Shown here: positions 25,014 to 33,613 of the stretch, piece after piece | Position numbering within the stretch: the first letter of the stretch is position 1 | Layout of the letters: each line of letters begins with the position of its first letter | Assembly (NCBI GenBank): GCA_017471765.1 | Contig: JAFURT010000005.1 | Location: forward strand, 1 to 64,000 | Direction of reading: 5' to 3' | Origin: Clostridia bacterium | Lineage (GTDB): Bacteria > Bacillota > Clostridia > Oscillospirales > Acutalibacteraceae | DNA length: 64,000 bases | Notes under the pieces: generated by a model | The model's database searches: none | What the model was told of the DNA's origin: nothing | Seen by the model: only the letters and a program-made list of their open reading frames with translations | Made by a program: the position numbers and the translations under genes

Positions 25014-25038
25014 AGCCGACCTGCCACGCAGGTCGGCT
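25014..25038. terminator. Hairpin, copy 2 of the duplicated terminator core
   Basis: An 11-bp stem with a CAC loop, identical over 25 nt to 24324-24348. It sits between the two convergent XRE genes. On the minus side it is followed by CTGCTCTTTTTTC, so it can terminate in that direction. Confidence 0.7.
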
Positions 25039-25068
25039 GTCGGTTATTTATCCCCTGTTTTGTGCAAT

Positions 25069-25275
25069 TTATCGTTGCAAATGGGGGTTGTCCGTTCGCT
25101 CCAAAAGGTAATCCACAGAAATATTAAAGTAATCGGCAATTTTTATAAGTTCATGTATGCCCGGCTCTCGCTCGCCGGTTTCATAACGACTGATTGTATT
25201 CTGGTTTGTATTTAAGTCTATCGCCATCTTCAGTTGTGATATGCCTTTTGCCCTTCGAATTTCTTTTAATCGCAT
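25069..25275 (-). CDS. XRE-family helix-turn-helix regulator
   Basis: This 68-aa protein is a single HTH_3 domain with GISQLKMAIDLNTNQNTISRYETG and the closing ELIKIADYFNISVDYLLERTD. The start follows GGGGGA. It is divergent from a lipoprotein gene whose promoter carries two copies of a 17-bp near-palindrome, so it most likely represses that promoter and perhaps its own. Confidence 0.9.
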   Translation of the reverse strand: MRLKEIRRAKGISQLKMAIDLNTNQNTISRYETGEREPGIHELIKIADYFNISVDYLLERTDNPHLQR

Positions 25276-25287
25276 AAAAATTCCCCC

Positions 25288-25338
25288 TTGACTTTATTAT
25301 CCCACTTTGGTATAATCGAAATATCCCAATTTGGTATA
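25288..25338 (+). promoter_or_regulatory. Lipoprotein promoter with tandem operators
   Basis: TTGACT (25288-25293) and TATAAT (25311-25316) are 17 bp apart. Two copies of TATCCCANTTTGGTATA (25298-25314 and 25322-25338; one base differs) lie 24 bp apart. Copy 1 covers the spacer and -10; copy 2 lies in the leader up to the ribosome site. Each is a near-palindrome. This is the layout of a repressor-controlled promoter. Confidence 0.7.
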
Positions 25339-25350
25339 GGAGGAGATTTT

Positions 25351-25869
25351 ATGAAAAAAATATTATCCACACTGGCGGCAGCGTTTATGGTGTTATCGCT
25401 GGCGGCTTGTTCTGAACTGCCGCAAAAAGAAAATTTTCAGCCGGAGACTTCCGAAAAAGAGCCTAGCCAGCAGGAGCAGACCTTTGGTATTAACGAAACG
25501 GCCGTATTTGATGAACTGAAAATTACCGCTTTGGAAATCAAAGAATCAAAGGGAACAGAATTTTTTCAGCCGGAATCAGGAAATACGTTTGTTGGCATCA
25601 AATTTGTAATTGAAAACGTATCGGAGTCTGAGCAAACGGTCAGCTCTCTGCTGATGTTTGATAGCTACGCCAACGATGTGAAGTGCGATTATTCGTTCTC
25701 TGCCGCCTGTGTGTTTGACGAGGGGACAATTGATGGATCGATTGCACCAGGCAAAAAGTTGGTAGGTTGGTATGCATTGGAGGTTCCGGCGGATTGGACG
25801 ACGATTGAACTGAATGTAGAACCCAGTTTATTTTCAAACAGCCTTGCAGTGTTCGTTTTTGAAAAATAA
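25351..25869 (+). CDS. DUF4352-like lipoprotein
   Basis: This 172-aa protein has a lipoprotein signal (KKILSTLAAAFMVLSLAAC) with Cys at the cleavage point, an acidic linker to about residue 50, and a beta-sandwich resembling the DUF4352/telokin-like domain (GNTFVGIKFVIENVSESEQTV is typical). It should sit on the outer face of the membrane. The ATG at 25351 follows AGGAGG. Base composition is more AT-rich than the neighbours, as for the small regulators beside it. Function unknown; the XRE gene at 25069-25275 is the probable controller. Confidence 0.8.
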   Translation: MKKILSTLAAAFMVLSLAACSELPQKENFQPETSEKEPSQQEQTFGINETAVFDELKITALEIKESKGTEFFQPESGNTFVGIKFVIENVSESEQTVSSLLMFDSYANDVKCDYSFSAACVFDEGTIDGSIAPGKKLVGWYALEVPADWTTIELNVEPSLFSNSLAVFVFEK

Positions 25870-25890
25870 CAGGCATCTAGCCGGCTTTTA

Positions 25891-25931
25891 AAACAAAAAG
25901 AACCACTTTTTTAAAGTGGTTCTTTTTGTTT
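25891..25931. terminator. Terminator of the lipoprotein gene
   Basis: A 19-bp stem (25891-25909 with 25913-25931), including A- and T-rich ends, can act in both directions. Confidence 0.85.
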
Positions 25932-25956
25932 ATAGCTTATCCGAACGCCAAGTAAA

Positions 25957-25987
25957 ACCCCCACTGTGTCAACGCACAGTGGGGGTT
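25957..25987 (-). terminator. Terminator of rny
   Basis: A stem of about 13 bp (AACCCCCACTGTG with CACAGTGGGGGTT) lies 10 bp after the rny stop on the minus strand and is followed by TTTAC. Confidence 0.75.
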
Positions 25988-25997
25988 AGTTATGACT

Positions 25998-27572
25998 TTA
26001 TTTGGCGTAATCCACAGCCCGGTTCTCACGGATGAGGTTGACCTTGATCTGGCCAGGATAGTCCATGTTGGATTCAATCTTCTTGGCAATCTCACGGGCC
26101 AGGATGACCATCTGGTCGTCGTTGACCTTGTCGGGCTGGACGATGATCCGCACCTCACGGCCGGCCTGGATGGCGAAGGAACGCTCCACGCCGTCAAAGC
26201 TGTTAGCCAGCTCCTCCAGCTTCTCCAGCCGCTTGATGTAGTTCTCCAGGTTCTCACGCCGGGCACCGGGACGGGCGGCGGAGATAGCGTCGGCCGCCTG
26301 TACCAGGCAGGCCACCACCGTCTGGGCCTCCACGTCGCCGTGGTGGGCTTGGATGGCGTGTACCACAGCCTCGCTCTCCTTGTACTTGCGAGCAATGTCC
26401 ACACCAATCTCAATGTGGGAGCCCTCCACCTGGTGGTCTACCGACTTACCAATGTCATGCAACAGACCGGCACGGCGAGCCACCTCCGGGTCGATGCCCA
26501 GCTCGCTGGCCATGATACCGGACAGGAAAGCCACCTCCATGGAGTGGTTGAGCACGTTCTGGCCGTAACTGGTGCGGTAGTGCAGGCGACCCAGCAGCTT
26601 GACGATCTCTGGGTTGATGCCTCGCAGGCCGGTTTCCAGCACGGCACGCTCGCCCTCGGCCTTGATGGTGTTCTCCACCTCTTTGCGGGCCTTGTTCACC
26701 ATCTCCTCGATGCGGGCGGGGTGGATACGGCCATCGGAGATAAGCCGCTCCATCGCAATACGGGCAATCTCACGCCGCACCGGGTCGAAGCCGGACAGGG
26801 TGATCGCCTCGGGGGTATCGTCGATAATCAGGTCGATGCCGGTCAGGGTCTCGATGGCCCGGATGTTCCGTCCCTCGCGGCCAATGATGCGGCCCTTCAT
26901 CTCGTCGTTGGGCAGCGGCACCACCGATACGGTGGTCTCCGCCACCTGGTCGGCGGCCACACGCTGGATGGCGTGGGAGATCAGCGAGCGAGCCCGCATA
27001 TCGGCCTCTGCCTTCAACTGGGTCTCATACTCCGCCAGCCGGACAGCCTTGTCGTGCTCCAGCTCGGCGGTGAGGGAGGCCAGCAGATACTCCTTGGCCT
27101 GCTCCTGGGACAGCCCGGACAGACGCTCCAGCAGATCCATCTGGCTCTTTTTCAGGGCATCCACCTCGGCAATACGGGCATCCGCCTCTTTGATCTTGGC
27201 GGCCAGGGTTTCCTCTTTTTTCTCGTAGTTTTCAACCTTGCGGTCCAGGGTTTCTTCTTTTTGCTGCAGACGGCGCTCCTGCCGCTGGACATCGGCACGG
27301 CGCTCCTTGATTTCCTTATCGGACTCGCTACGTAGGCGGTAGATTTCGTCCTTGGCTTTCACCAGGGCCTCTTTTTTCTCTGCCTCTGCTTGCTTCTGGG
27401 CATCCTTGAGGATGCGATCGGCTTCGGCTTCTGCGGAGCCAATCTGGATTTCTGCTTCTTTCTTGCGGTGACGGATACCGGCCTTAAACGCAACGAGGCC
27501 GGCCACGATAGCACCGACTGCCAGGGACGCTGCGCCAATACCCAGCGCCACCAACAGGCTTACATCTGGCAT
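25998..27572 (-). CDS. rny: Ribonuclease Y
   Basis: This 524-aa membrane-anchored endoribonuclease starts bulk mRNA decay in Firmicutes. It has an N-terminal membrane helix (about residues 5-27), a long charged coiled coil (about 30-200), a KH domain with [16 protein letters not shown] near residue 225, and an HD domain with [10 protein letters not shown] and [12 protein letters not shown] near 340-370. ATG 27572 is 8 nt after AGGAGG; a GTG at 27581 would lie on the ribosome site. The leader is unusually long (about 230 nt) and structured. Monocistronic. Confidence 0.97.
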   Translation of the reverse strand: MPDVSLLVALGIGAASLAVGAIVAGLVAFKAGIRHRKKEAEIQIGSAEAEADRILKDAQKQAEAEKKEALVKAKDEIYRLRSESDKEIKERRADVQRQERRLQQKEETLDRKVENYEKKEETLAAKIKEADARIAEVDALKKSQMDLLERLSGLSQEQAKEYLLASLTAELEHDKAVRLAEYETQLKAEADMRARSLISHAIQRVAADQVAETTVSVVPLPNDEMKGRIIGREGRNIRAIETLTGIDLIIDDTPEAITLSGFDPVRREIARIAMERLISDGRIHPARIEEMVNKARKEVENTIKAEGERAVLETGLRGINPEIVKLLGRLHYRTSYGQNVLNHSMEVAFLSGIMASELGIDPEVARRAGLLHDIGKSVDHQVEGSHIEIGVDIARKYKESEAVVHAIQAHHGDVEAQTVVACLVQAADAISAARPGARRENLENYIKRLEKLEELANSFDGVERSFAIQAGREVRIIVQPDKVNDDQMVILAREIAKKIESNMDYPGQIKVNLIRENRAVDYAK

Positions 27573-27654
27573 GGGATACACCTCCTAATAGAATGGAACA
27601 AGGCGATCCCAGGGGGAAAGACTTTTTTCAATTTTTAAAGCATGAATCGCACCA

Positions 27655-27806
27655 AAAGGTGCGTGCATATCAAAAAAAGTGGAGCCCCATGGGGCCGCCA
27701 TGAATGGGTTTAACAGTCTCACACCCTGACGGGCGAATAAGGCCCAAATCAGTGCGATGAAAATGTCCGGTGACAGCCCACATAGACAGACAGGCTACAA
27801 ATCACC
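27655..27806 (-). ncRNA. Structured rny leader or separate small RNA
   Basis: Transcription from the promoter at 27814-27843 would yield about 135 nt before a terminator-like hairpin (GC-rich stem over 27681-27699, then T7 at 27672-27678 on the minus strand). Inside is a strong hairpin, CTGA..GGGC with GCCC..TCAG, extended by TCGCAC/GTGTGA. A second small hairpin (CGCACC/GGTGCG, 27655-27672 region) follows before the rny ribosome site. The hairpin could attenuate rny or end an independent RNA. I compared it by eye with 6S RNA and could not establish a match. Confidence 0.4.
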
Positions 27807-27813
27807 GCTTACT

Positions 27814-27843
27814 ATCTTACATCATTTTTGTGGTGCTTGTCAA
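27814..27843 (-). promoter_or_regulatory. Promoter of the rny leader
   Basis: The minus strand has TTGACA (27838-27843) and TAAGAT (27814-27819) with an 18-bp spacer. Confidence 0.65.
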
Positions 27844-28006
27844 GGGGAATTGCCAAAATTTACATACTTTCTTCCGGCTTTTTTGGTCACAAGCGGCGAA
27901 AATCGCCTCCTACAGAGGGGATAACGATAAAAATCTCCGCACCCCGGTTACAAAGCCGCATACATTGATAGAGAAAGCGGACGCACAGAGGAAAGGAGCA
28001 GGTGAG

Positions 28007-28783
28007 ATGGCAATTCTCAATGTGGATGGGGTGCGGCAGACCTATCAAACCTTGGCCGGGGAGACGGTAGCGTTGGAGAACATCACCTTTTCCATGGAAA
28101 AGGGCGATTTTTTCAGCGTGGTGGGTCCCAGCGGCTGTGGCAAGTCTACCCTGCTGTCTATTATTGCCGGCACCTTGTCCCCTACCGCCGGGCAGGTAAC
28201 CATTGCCGGGCAAACGGTGGAGGGCCCCAGCCCTCATATTGGGTATATGCTCCAGCAGGATAACCTGCTGGAATGGCGCACCATCCGGCAGAATGTGTTG
28301 TTGGGGCTGGAACTGCGCCACCAGCTGACCCCGGAGATGAAGGACAGAGCCGACCACCTGCTGGAAACCTACGGCCTGTCCGGATTTGCAAACAGTCACC
28401 CTTCTCAGCTGTCCGGAGGGATGCGTCAGCGGGCGGCGCTGATCCGCACCCTGGCGGTGAACCCGGACATCTTGCTTTTGGACGAGGCGTTTTCGGCGCT
28501 GGATTACCAGACCCGCCTGGAGGTGACGGAGGATGTCTACCGCATCATCCGGCAGGAGCAGGTAACCGCCCTGATGGTGACTCACGACATCCCGGAGAGC
28601 ATCTGCATGGGGGATGCAGTCATTATTCTCTCTCAGCGCCCGGCGGTCATCCGGGAAACCTTGCCTATTCATTTCGACCTACCCGTCCGTTCGCCGTTGC
28701 GTTGCCGGAGCTGTCCGGAATTCGCCGGCTATTTCAGTCATATATGGAAGGAATTGGGGATGCATGAAACGCACAGCGAATAA
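28007..28783 (+). CDS. ABC transporter ATPase (SsuB/TauB/ThiZ-type)
   Basis: This 258-aa cytosolic ATPase drives a three-gene importer. Walker A is GPSGCGKST, the Q-loop is YMLQQDNLLEW, the signature is LSGGMRQRAAL, Walker B is ILLLDEAFSALD and the switch is VTHD. It belongs to the nitrate/sulfonate/taurine-type family. The ATG at 28007 follows GAAAGGAG; the long frame upstream to 27770 is untranslated leader. It overlaps the permease gene by 20 bp, indicating coupling. Substrate not determinable from this subunit. Confidence 0.92.
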   Translation: MAILNVDGVRQTYQTLAGETVALENITFSMEKGDFFSVVGPSGCGKSTLLSIIAGTLSPTAGQVTIAGQTVEGPSPHIGYMLQQDNLLEWRTIRQNVLLGLELRHQLTPEMKDRADHLLETYGLSGFANSHPSQLSGGMRQRAALIRTLAVNPDILLLDEAFSALDYQTRLEVTEDVYRIIRQEQVTALMVTHDIPESICMGDAVIILSQRPAVIRETLPIHFDLPVRSPLRCRSCPEFAGYFSHIWKELGMHETHSE

Positions 28784-29585
28784 GCCGGCTTTGTCGTCGG
28801 AGCGAGCCGCCTATCTACGGCAGAACAAACGGCAGGTACGCCGTATTCGGTTGTGCCGGTGGGGGTTTCTGCTGTTGTTGATTCTGGCATGGGAAGGGGC
28901 GGCCCGGCTGGGGCTGATGGACAGCTTTATTTTTAGCCAGCCCTCCCGGATACTGGAAACTTATGTCACCATGGCCGGGGGCGACCTGCTGTACCACGTG
29001 CAGGTCACCGTCACAGAAACATTAGCCGGCTTCCTGCTGGGTGCGGCGGCAGGGGTGCTGTTGGCCATCGTTCTGTGGTGGAGCCCCTTTATCTCTAAGG
29101 TGAGCGAGCCCTACCTGGTGGTGCTCAACAGCCTGCCGAAAATCGCCCTGGGGCCGGTCATTATCATTTTAGCCGGAGCCGGCACACGAGCCATCGTGTT
29201 TATGGCGCTGGCCATCTCGCTGGTGGTGACGGTGCTGGAGATGCTCAGCGGCTTCCGGGATACGGACGCCGGGGCGATGCGTATGGCGCGCACCTTCGGC
29301 GCCACCAAAGGGCAGATTTTCCGTAAAATCGTTTTGCCGTACAATATCCCCACCCTGTTTGACTCGCTGAAGGTAAATATCGGCCTGTCGCTGGTGGGGG
29401 TTATTGCCGGGGAATTCCTGGTCTCCCGGGCGGGGCTTGGATACCTCATCGTGTATGGGGGGCAGGTGTTCCGGATGGACCTGGTGATGGCCAGCGTCAT
29501 CATCCTGGCGGTGGTGGCGGCACTGCTGTACGAGAGCGTGGTGCTGGTACAGCGGCTGGTGGGCAAGCGGTTTGGTTCGCACTGA
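28764..29585 (+). CDS. ABC transporter permease (SsuC/TauC-type)
   Basis: This 273-aa protein has about six membrane helices and the BPD_transp_1 coupling loop: DTDAGAMRMARTFGATKGQIFRKIVLP, including the EAA-like GA...G motif. The C-terminal part (VGVIAGEFLVSRAGLGYLIVYGGQ) is typical of the SsuC/TauC/ThiX permeases. The ATG at 28764 lies within the end of the ATPase gene. The N-terminal 40 residues are basic and cytosolic. Confidence 0.92.
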   Translation: MKRTANKPALSSERAAYLRQNKRQVRRIRLCRWGFLLLLILAWEGAARLGLMDSFIFSQPSRILETYVTMAGGDLLYHVQVTVTETLAGFLLGAAAGVLLAIVLWWSPFISKVSEPYLVVLNSLPKIALGPVIIILAGAGTRAIVFMALAISLVVTVLEMLSGFRDTDAGAMRMARTFGATKGQIFRKIVLPYNIPTLFDSLKVNIGLSLVGVIAGEFLVSRAGLGYLIVYGGQVFRMDLVMASVIILAVVAALLYESVVLVQRLVGKRFGSH

Positions 29586-29612
29586 CTGATGACGAGGAAA
29601 GGATGATTGGCG

Positions 29613-30611
29613 ATGAACAGATGGTTGCGGGGTGTGCTGGCCGGTGTGCTGGCAGTGGTGATGTTGTTTGGCTGTATGGCCTGCGGCAAGGACGGTGGGC
29701 TGGATAAGGTGACAGTGTGTGAGGTCACCCACTCCATCTTCTATGCGCCCCAGTATGCGGCGATTGCTCTTGGCTTCTTCGAGGAGGAGGGCATTGAGAT
29801 CGAGCTGTCCAATGGCCAGGGGGCGGATGCTGTGATGGCGGCGGTGCTGTCCGGGAATATTGACATCGGCTTTGCCGGGCCGGAGGCCTCCATTTATGTC
29901 TATAATGAGGGCAAGGAGGATTATACCCAGGTGTTTGCCCAGGTGACCCGGCGGGACGGCTCCTTCCTGATTGCCCGCCAGCCGGACGACGATTTTAGTT
30001 GGACGGATGTGAAGGGGAAGGTGGTGTTGCCCGGGCGTAAGGGGGGTGTGCCCTACATGGCGCTGGAGCACGTCCTGCGGAAAAACGGGGTAGACCCGGC
30101 CACCGATACGACCCTGGATAACAGCGTGCAGTTTTCCATGATGACCGCCGCCTTCACCGGCGGCACCGGGGATTACGTTACTGCCTTTGAGCCCACCGCC
30201 TCTATGTTACAGCAGGAGGGCAAGGGGTATATCGTGGCCTCCGTCGGGGAGGCGGCCGGGGATATCCCCTACACCGCCTACTTTGCCAAAAAGAGCTTCA
30301 TCGAGGAGAAGGGCGACCTTATCCAGCGCTTCACCAACGCCGTGTATAAGGGCCAGCAGTGGGTGGCCACCCACTCCGCCGAGGAGGTGGCCCGGGCGGT
30401 GGCTGACAGCTTCCCGGATACCGACCTGGCCTTGCTGGTCAAGTCGGTGGAAAGCTACCAGGCCATCGATGCCTGGAACACCGACCCCATCATGAGTGAG
30501 GAGAGCTTCAACCGCCTGCAGTCGGTGATGACCGAGGCGGGAGAACTGACCCAGATTGCCGATTACGGCAAGGTGGTCAACAACACCTTTGCCGAAAAAG
30601 CGGCAGAATAG
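29613..30611 (+). CDS. NMT1/SsuA-type ABC substrate-binding lipoprotein
   Basis: This 332-aa protein starts with a lipoprotein signal ending near MLFGCMAC, so it is anchored outside the cell. The mature part is an NMT1/THI5-like type II binding fold: HSIFYAPQYAAIALGFFEEEGIEI and AVLSGNIDIGFAGPEASIYV are the family blocks. Such proteins bind sulfonates, taurine, nitrate, riboflavin precursors or thiamin pyrimidine. No TPP riboswitch precedes the operon, and no desulfonation or thiamin gene is near, so the ligand stays open. It follows the permease by 27 bp. Confidence 0.9.
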   Translation: MNRWLRGVLAGVLAVVMLFGCMACGKDGGLDKVTVCEVTHSIFYAPQYAAIALGFFEEEGIEIELSNGQGADAVMAAVLSGNIDIGFAGPEASIYVYNEGKEDYTQVFAQVTRRDGSFLIARQPDDDFSWTDVKGKVVLPGRKGGVPYMALEHVLRKNGVDPATDTTLDNSVQFSMMTAAFTGGTGDYVTAFEPTASMLQQEGKGYIVASVGEAAGDIPYTAYFAKKSFIEEKGDLIQRFTNAVYKGQQWVATHSAEEVARAVADSFPDTDLALLVKSVESYQAIDAWNTDPIMSEESFNRLQSVMTEAGELTQIADYGKVVNNTFAEKAAE

Positions 30612-30619
30612 CGCAGTAC

Positions 30620-30653
30620 AGACCGTCCCCGGCATAGCCGGGGACGGTCTTTG
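30620..30653 (+). terminator. Terminator of the ABC transporter operon
   Basis: A perfect 14-bp GC-rich stem (30620-30633 with 30637-30650) ends in TTTGC. Confidence 0.8.
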
Positions 30654-30666
30654 CTATGCCCAGATA

Positions 30667-30695
30667 TTGACAATCGATGTGTTTTGTGGTAATAT
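30667..30695 (+). promoter_or_regulatory. Promoter of the surface-polysaccharide operon
   Basis: TTGACA (30667-30672) and TAATAT (30690-30695) are 17 bp apart. About 105 nt of untranslated leader follows, in which I see no clear terminator. Confidence 0.65.
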
Positions 30696-30805
30696 ACCCC
30701 CGTGAATGGGCATTTGTTCCCGTTAGGCGTAACAACTGTTTTTTGCAACAATCTGCAGAAAACGGACATGCTATAGAAAAAACCGTACCACGACGAGGGA
30801 TTTGT

Positions 30806-31690
30806 ATGGATAAACGTATTGCCGCCATTGTCGTTACCTATAACCGGAAAGAATATCTGTTGCGGTGCATCGAGGCGCTGGAGCAGCAAGCTTGTCCCCA
30901 GCTGGACATCCTGCTCATTGACAACGCTTCCACCGACGGCACCGCCGAGGCGGTGACCCCGCTGGCCGAAGCCGGTCGGGTGCAGTATATCAACACCGGG
31001 GCAAATTTAGGTGGCGCCGGCGGCTTTAATTTCGGCATGCGTGCCGCCATGGAGGCCGGCTACGACTATCTGTGGATCATGGATGACGATTGCATCCCTG
31101 ACCCCGGCGCCCTGGCCGCTTTGCTGGAGGCTGACCGGAAGCTGGAGGGGAACTACGGGTTCCTGTCCAGCATCGCCTATTGGCAGGACGGGTCTCCCTG
31201 CAATATGAATGTGCAGAAAACCGGGCTGAAATCCAAAATAGAGGATTACGAAAGCCCGTTGGTGCCGGTGATTATGGCCACCTTTGTGTCTGCTTTCTTT
31301 CCTGCCTGCCGTGTGCGGGAGGTGGGTCTGCCCATCAAGGAGTTTTTCATCTGGTCGGATGATCTGGAGTACACCCGGCGTTTGTCGCTGAAGTATCCTT
31401 GCTATGCGGTAAACGGCAGTCGGGTGCTCCACGATATGAAGAGTAACGACAAGGTGAATATCGCCACCGATTCTCCCGACCGGCTGGGGCGGTATCGCTA
31501 TCTGTACCGCAACGAGGTGTATGTCTATCGCCGTGAGGGACTGCGCGGCTGGGTGTACCTGGTCACCCGGGTGGCCTATCATCTGGCCAAAGTGGTGCTT
31601 AAATCCTCCCACAAAGTGGACAAGCTAAAGGTGATTCTGTCCTCCTTCTTTTCCGGTTTCGGCTTCCGGCCGCCGGTGGAGAAGATTTAA
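30806..31690 (+). CDS. Glycosyltransferase family 2 (GlfT-like)
   Basis: This 294-aa cytosolic GT-A enzyme starts with the nucleotide-sugar fold AIVVTYNRKEYLLRCI and LLIDNASTDGT. The metal site is IMDDDCIP (residues 91-98), and the later acidic block FIWSDDLEYTRR resembles galactofuranosyl- and rhamnosyltransferases. It would add a sugar to a growing lipid-linked repeat unit. The start at 30806 follows GAGGGA. First gene of a seven-gene surface-polysaccharide operon; no initiating phosphoglycosyl transferase is in the window. Confidence 0.88.
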   Translation: MDKRIAAIVVTYNRKEYLLRCIEALEQQACPQLDILLIDNASTDGTAEAVTPLAEAGRVQYINTGANLGGAGGFNFGMRAAMEAGYDYLWIMDDDCIPDPGALAALLEADRKLEGNYGFLSSIAYWQDGSPCNMNVQKTGLKSKIEDYESPLVPVIMATFVSAFFPACRVREVGLPIKEFFIWSDDLEYTRRLSLKYPCYAVNGSRVLHDMKSNDKVNIATDSPDRLGRYRYLYRNEVYVYRREGLRGWVYLVTRVAYHLAKVVLKSSHKVDKLKVILSSFFSGFGFRPPVEKI

Positions 31691-31713
31691 CGAAAGGGTG
31701 TTACAAAACAATT

Positions 31714-32832
31714 ATGGAGCCTATCCGCGTTTTACAGATCTTTGGCGAGCCGTTTTCCAACGGCGGCCAGGAAAGCTACATCATGAACATGTATCGGCAC
31801 ATCGACCGGCAACGGGTGCAGTTTGACTTTTTCACCCCCTTTGTTATCCGGAATCCGGGTATGCAGGCGGAGGTGGAAGCACTGGGTGGGCAGATGTCCG
31901 CCGCCGGCCATCCCTTTAATGTGGATAACAACCGGTATTTCCGGGAGGCGGTGTCTGCTTTCCTGTCCAGCCACCGCTATCATATTGTCCACATCCACTC
32001 CGGAAGCACCTATGCACTGATGATCGGCTCCAAGCTTGCCCGGCAGAATGGGGTGAAGCACGTGGCCGTCCATTCCCATTGCGGCGGCTTTGTCAATTTG
32101 AAGTACAAGGTTATCCGTTTGCTGTCCCGGCAACCGCTTTTGACCTATCCTACCCACTATTTTGCCTGTTCCCACTTGGCGGCCCGGTGGAAGTTCCCCA
32201 CCCCTATTATCCGGAAGCAACGGTATACCGTGCTTAAAAATGCGGTGGATACCCGTTCTGTTCGCTTGGATGAGCAGCTGCGGAGTGAGTGCCGTCGGGA
32301 GTTAGGGCTGGAGGATAAGCTGGTTATTGGCCACGTAGGCCGGTTTGTAGAGCAGAAGAACCACCGCTTTCTGCTGGAGGTGTTTGCGGAGCTGGTCAAG
32401 CTGGAGCCGGAGGCTTGTTTGGTGCTGGCCGGCGAGGGCGTCCTGTTGGAGCAGACTCTTGCTCGGGCAGAGGAGCTGGGCATCAGCGACCGGATGCAAT
32501 ATCTGGGCGTTCGCCGCGATATACCGGCTTTGATGAACGCCTTTGACGTGTTTGTGCTCCCCTCCTTTTTTGAGGGACTGCCGGTGGTGGGCATCGAGGC
32601 CCAGGCCACCGGTCTGCCGGTAATCACCTCCACCGGGGTGACCCCGGAATTGCCGATTGAGGACTTGGCGACCTATCTGCCGCTGGAGCTGTCCCCCAGA
32701 GAATGGGCACAGAAAGTGCTGGAGGCGGCACGCAAGCCTCGCCGCAATACCACAGAAGAGATTATCGCCACCGGCTACGATGTGCAGGTGGCCGCACGCA
32801 TCATGCAGCAGAAGTATGAGGAGATGACCTGA
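31714..32832 (+). CDS. Glycosyltransferase family 4 (EpsF-like)
   Basis: This 372-aa GT-B enzyme has the donor-site block GHVGRFVEQKNHRFLLEVFAEL and the E-x7-E signature FFEGLPVVGIEAQATGLPVI near residues 285-305. The N-terminal acceptor domain begins VLQIFGEPFSNGGQESYIMN, typical of EpsF-type polysaccharide transferases. It begins 23 bp after the GT2 gene and its stop overlaps the next start by one base (TGATG), so translation is coupled. Confidence 0.92.
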   Translation: MEPIRVLQIFGEPFSNGGQESYIMNMYRHIDRQRVQFDFFTPFVIRNPGMQAEVEALGGQMSAAGHPFNVDNNRYFREAVSAFLSSHRYHIVHIHSGSTYALMIGSKLARQNGVKHVAVHSHCGGFVNLKYKVIRLLSRQPLLTYPTHYFACSHLAARWKFPTPIIRKQRYTVLKNAVDTRSVRLDEQLRSECRRELGLEDKLVIGHVGRFVEQKNHRFLLEVFAELVKLEPEACLVLAGEGVLLEQTLARAEELGISDRMQYLGVRRDIPALMNAFDVFVLPSFFEGLPVVGIEAQATGLPVITSTGVTPELPIEDLATYLPLELSPREWAQKVLEAARKPRRNTTEEIIATGYDVQVAARIMQQKYEEMT

Positions 32833-33578
32833 TGGCAATTTATATCGCCGCCCATAAGGCGTTTACCGTTCCGCAGGAGGCCGGCTATGTTCCTCTGCAG
32901 GTAGGGGCGGAGGGGAAACACCCCCTGCCGTATACACCGGATAATACCGGCGACCACATTTCGGAAAAGAATCCCCATTTTTGTGAGTTGACCGGCCTGT
33001 ACTGGATTTGGAAGAATTCGGACGAGCCGGTCAAGGGCTTGGTGCATTACCGGCGGTATTTTACGAAAAAAGGGCATCTGCTGACCCAAGAGGAGATCAG
33101 CGATGCCCTGACGGCGGCCGATATTCTGTTGCCCCGGCCGGAATATCTGCGTGAGAGTGCCTACGAAGAATTTGCGCTCCACAGTGGCCACGAAAAGGAT
33201 CTGATTTTGCTGCGGCAGGCGGTGGAAACGGTCAGCCCGGAGGTGTTGCCTGCCTATGATCGGGTAATGGCCGGCAACCGGCTGAGTCTGTACAATATGG
33301 TTGTCGCTTCCCGCGAGATATTCGATGCGTATTGTGCGTGGTTGTTTGCGGTGCTGTTTGAATTGGAGCGGCACGTGGATATGACCGGCTACACCCCCTA
33401 TCAGCAACGGCTTTACGGCTTTTTGTCCGAGCGCCTGCTGAATGTATGGGTAGCGCATAATCCAAATCTGCGGGTAGCCTATTGCAAGGTAGAGAATACG
33501 GAGCAGACTCTCAAGGGGCGTCTGCGGCTGTTTGCCCGCCGGCAGAAAAACCGGTTGCTGTTTAAGCTGAAGGGCTGA
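32832..33578 (+). CDS. DUF4422 putative glycosyltransferase
   Basis: This 248-aa protein has DUF4422 landmarks: YIAAHKAF at the start, FCELTGLYWIWKN, GLVHYRRYF, and the closing PYQQRLYGFLSERLLNVW. The family is found in capsule and exopolysaccharide loci and is thought to be a glycosyltransferase, though the reaction is not proven in general. The start codon overlaps the previous stop by one base. Confidence 0.85.
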   Translation: MAIYIAAHKAFTVPQEAGYVPLQVGAEGKHPLPYTPDNTGDHISEKNPHFCELTGLYWIWKNSDEPVKGLVHYRRYFTKKGHLLTQEEISDALTAADILLPRPEYLRESAYEEFALHSGHEKDLILLRQAVETVSPEVLPAYDRVMAGNRLSLYNMVVASREIFDAYCAWLFAVLFELERHVDMTGYTPYQQRLYGFLSERLLNVWVAHNPNLRVAYCKVENTEQTLKGRLRLFARRQKNRLLFKLKG

Positions 33579-33613
33579 TTGCTGGCTTTTGATGAGAGAA
33601 ACGAGGTGAGAGT

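Noticed and set aside
25992..27335. 447-aa open frame antisense to rny
   Set aside because: It reads through the rny coding strand's complement with His/Leu/Val bias and no ribosome site.
27655..27806. 6S RNA upstream of rny
   Set aside because: Length is nearer 135 nt than 180-200, and I could not pair the two ends into the long closing stem with a central bubble.
27844..28006. TPP or other riboswitch before the NMT1-type transporter
   Set aside because: The conserved CTGAGA and ACCTGA blocks of the TPP aptamer are missing and I see no other known aptamer core.
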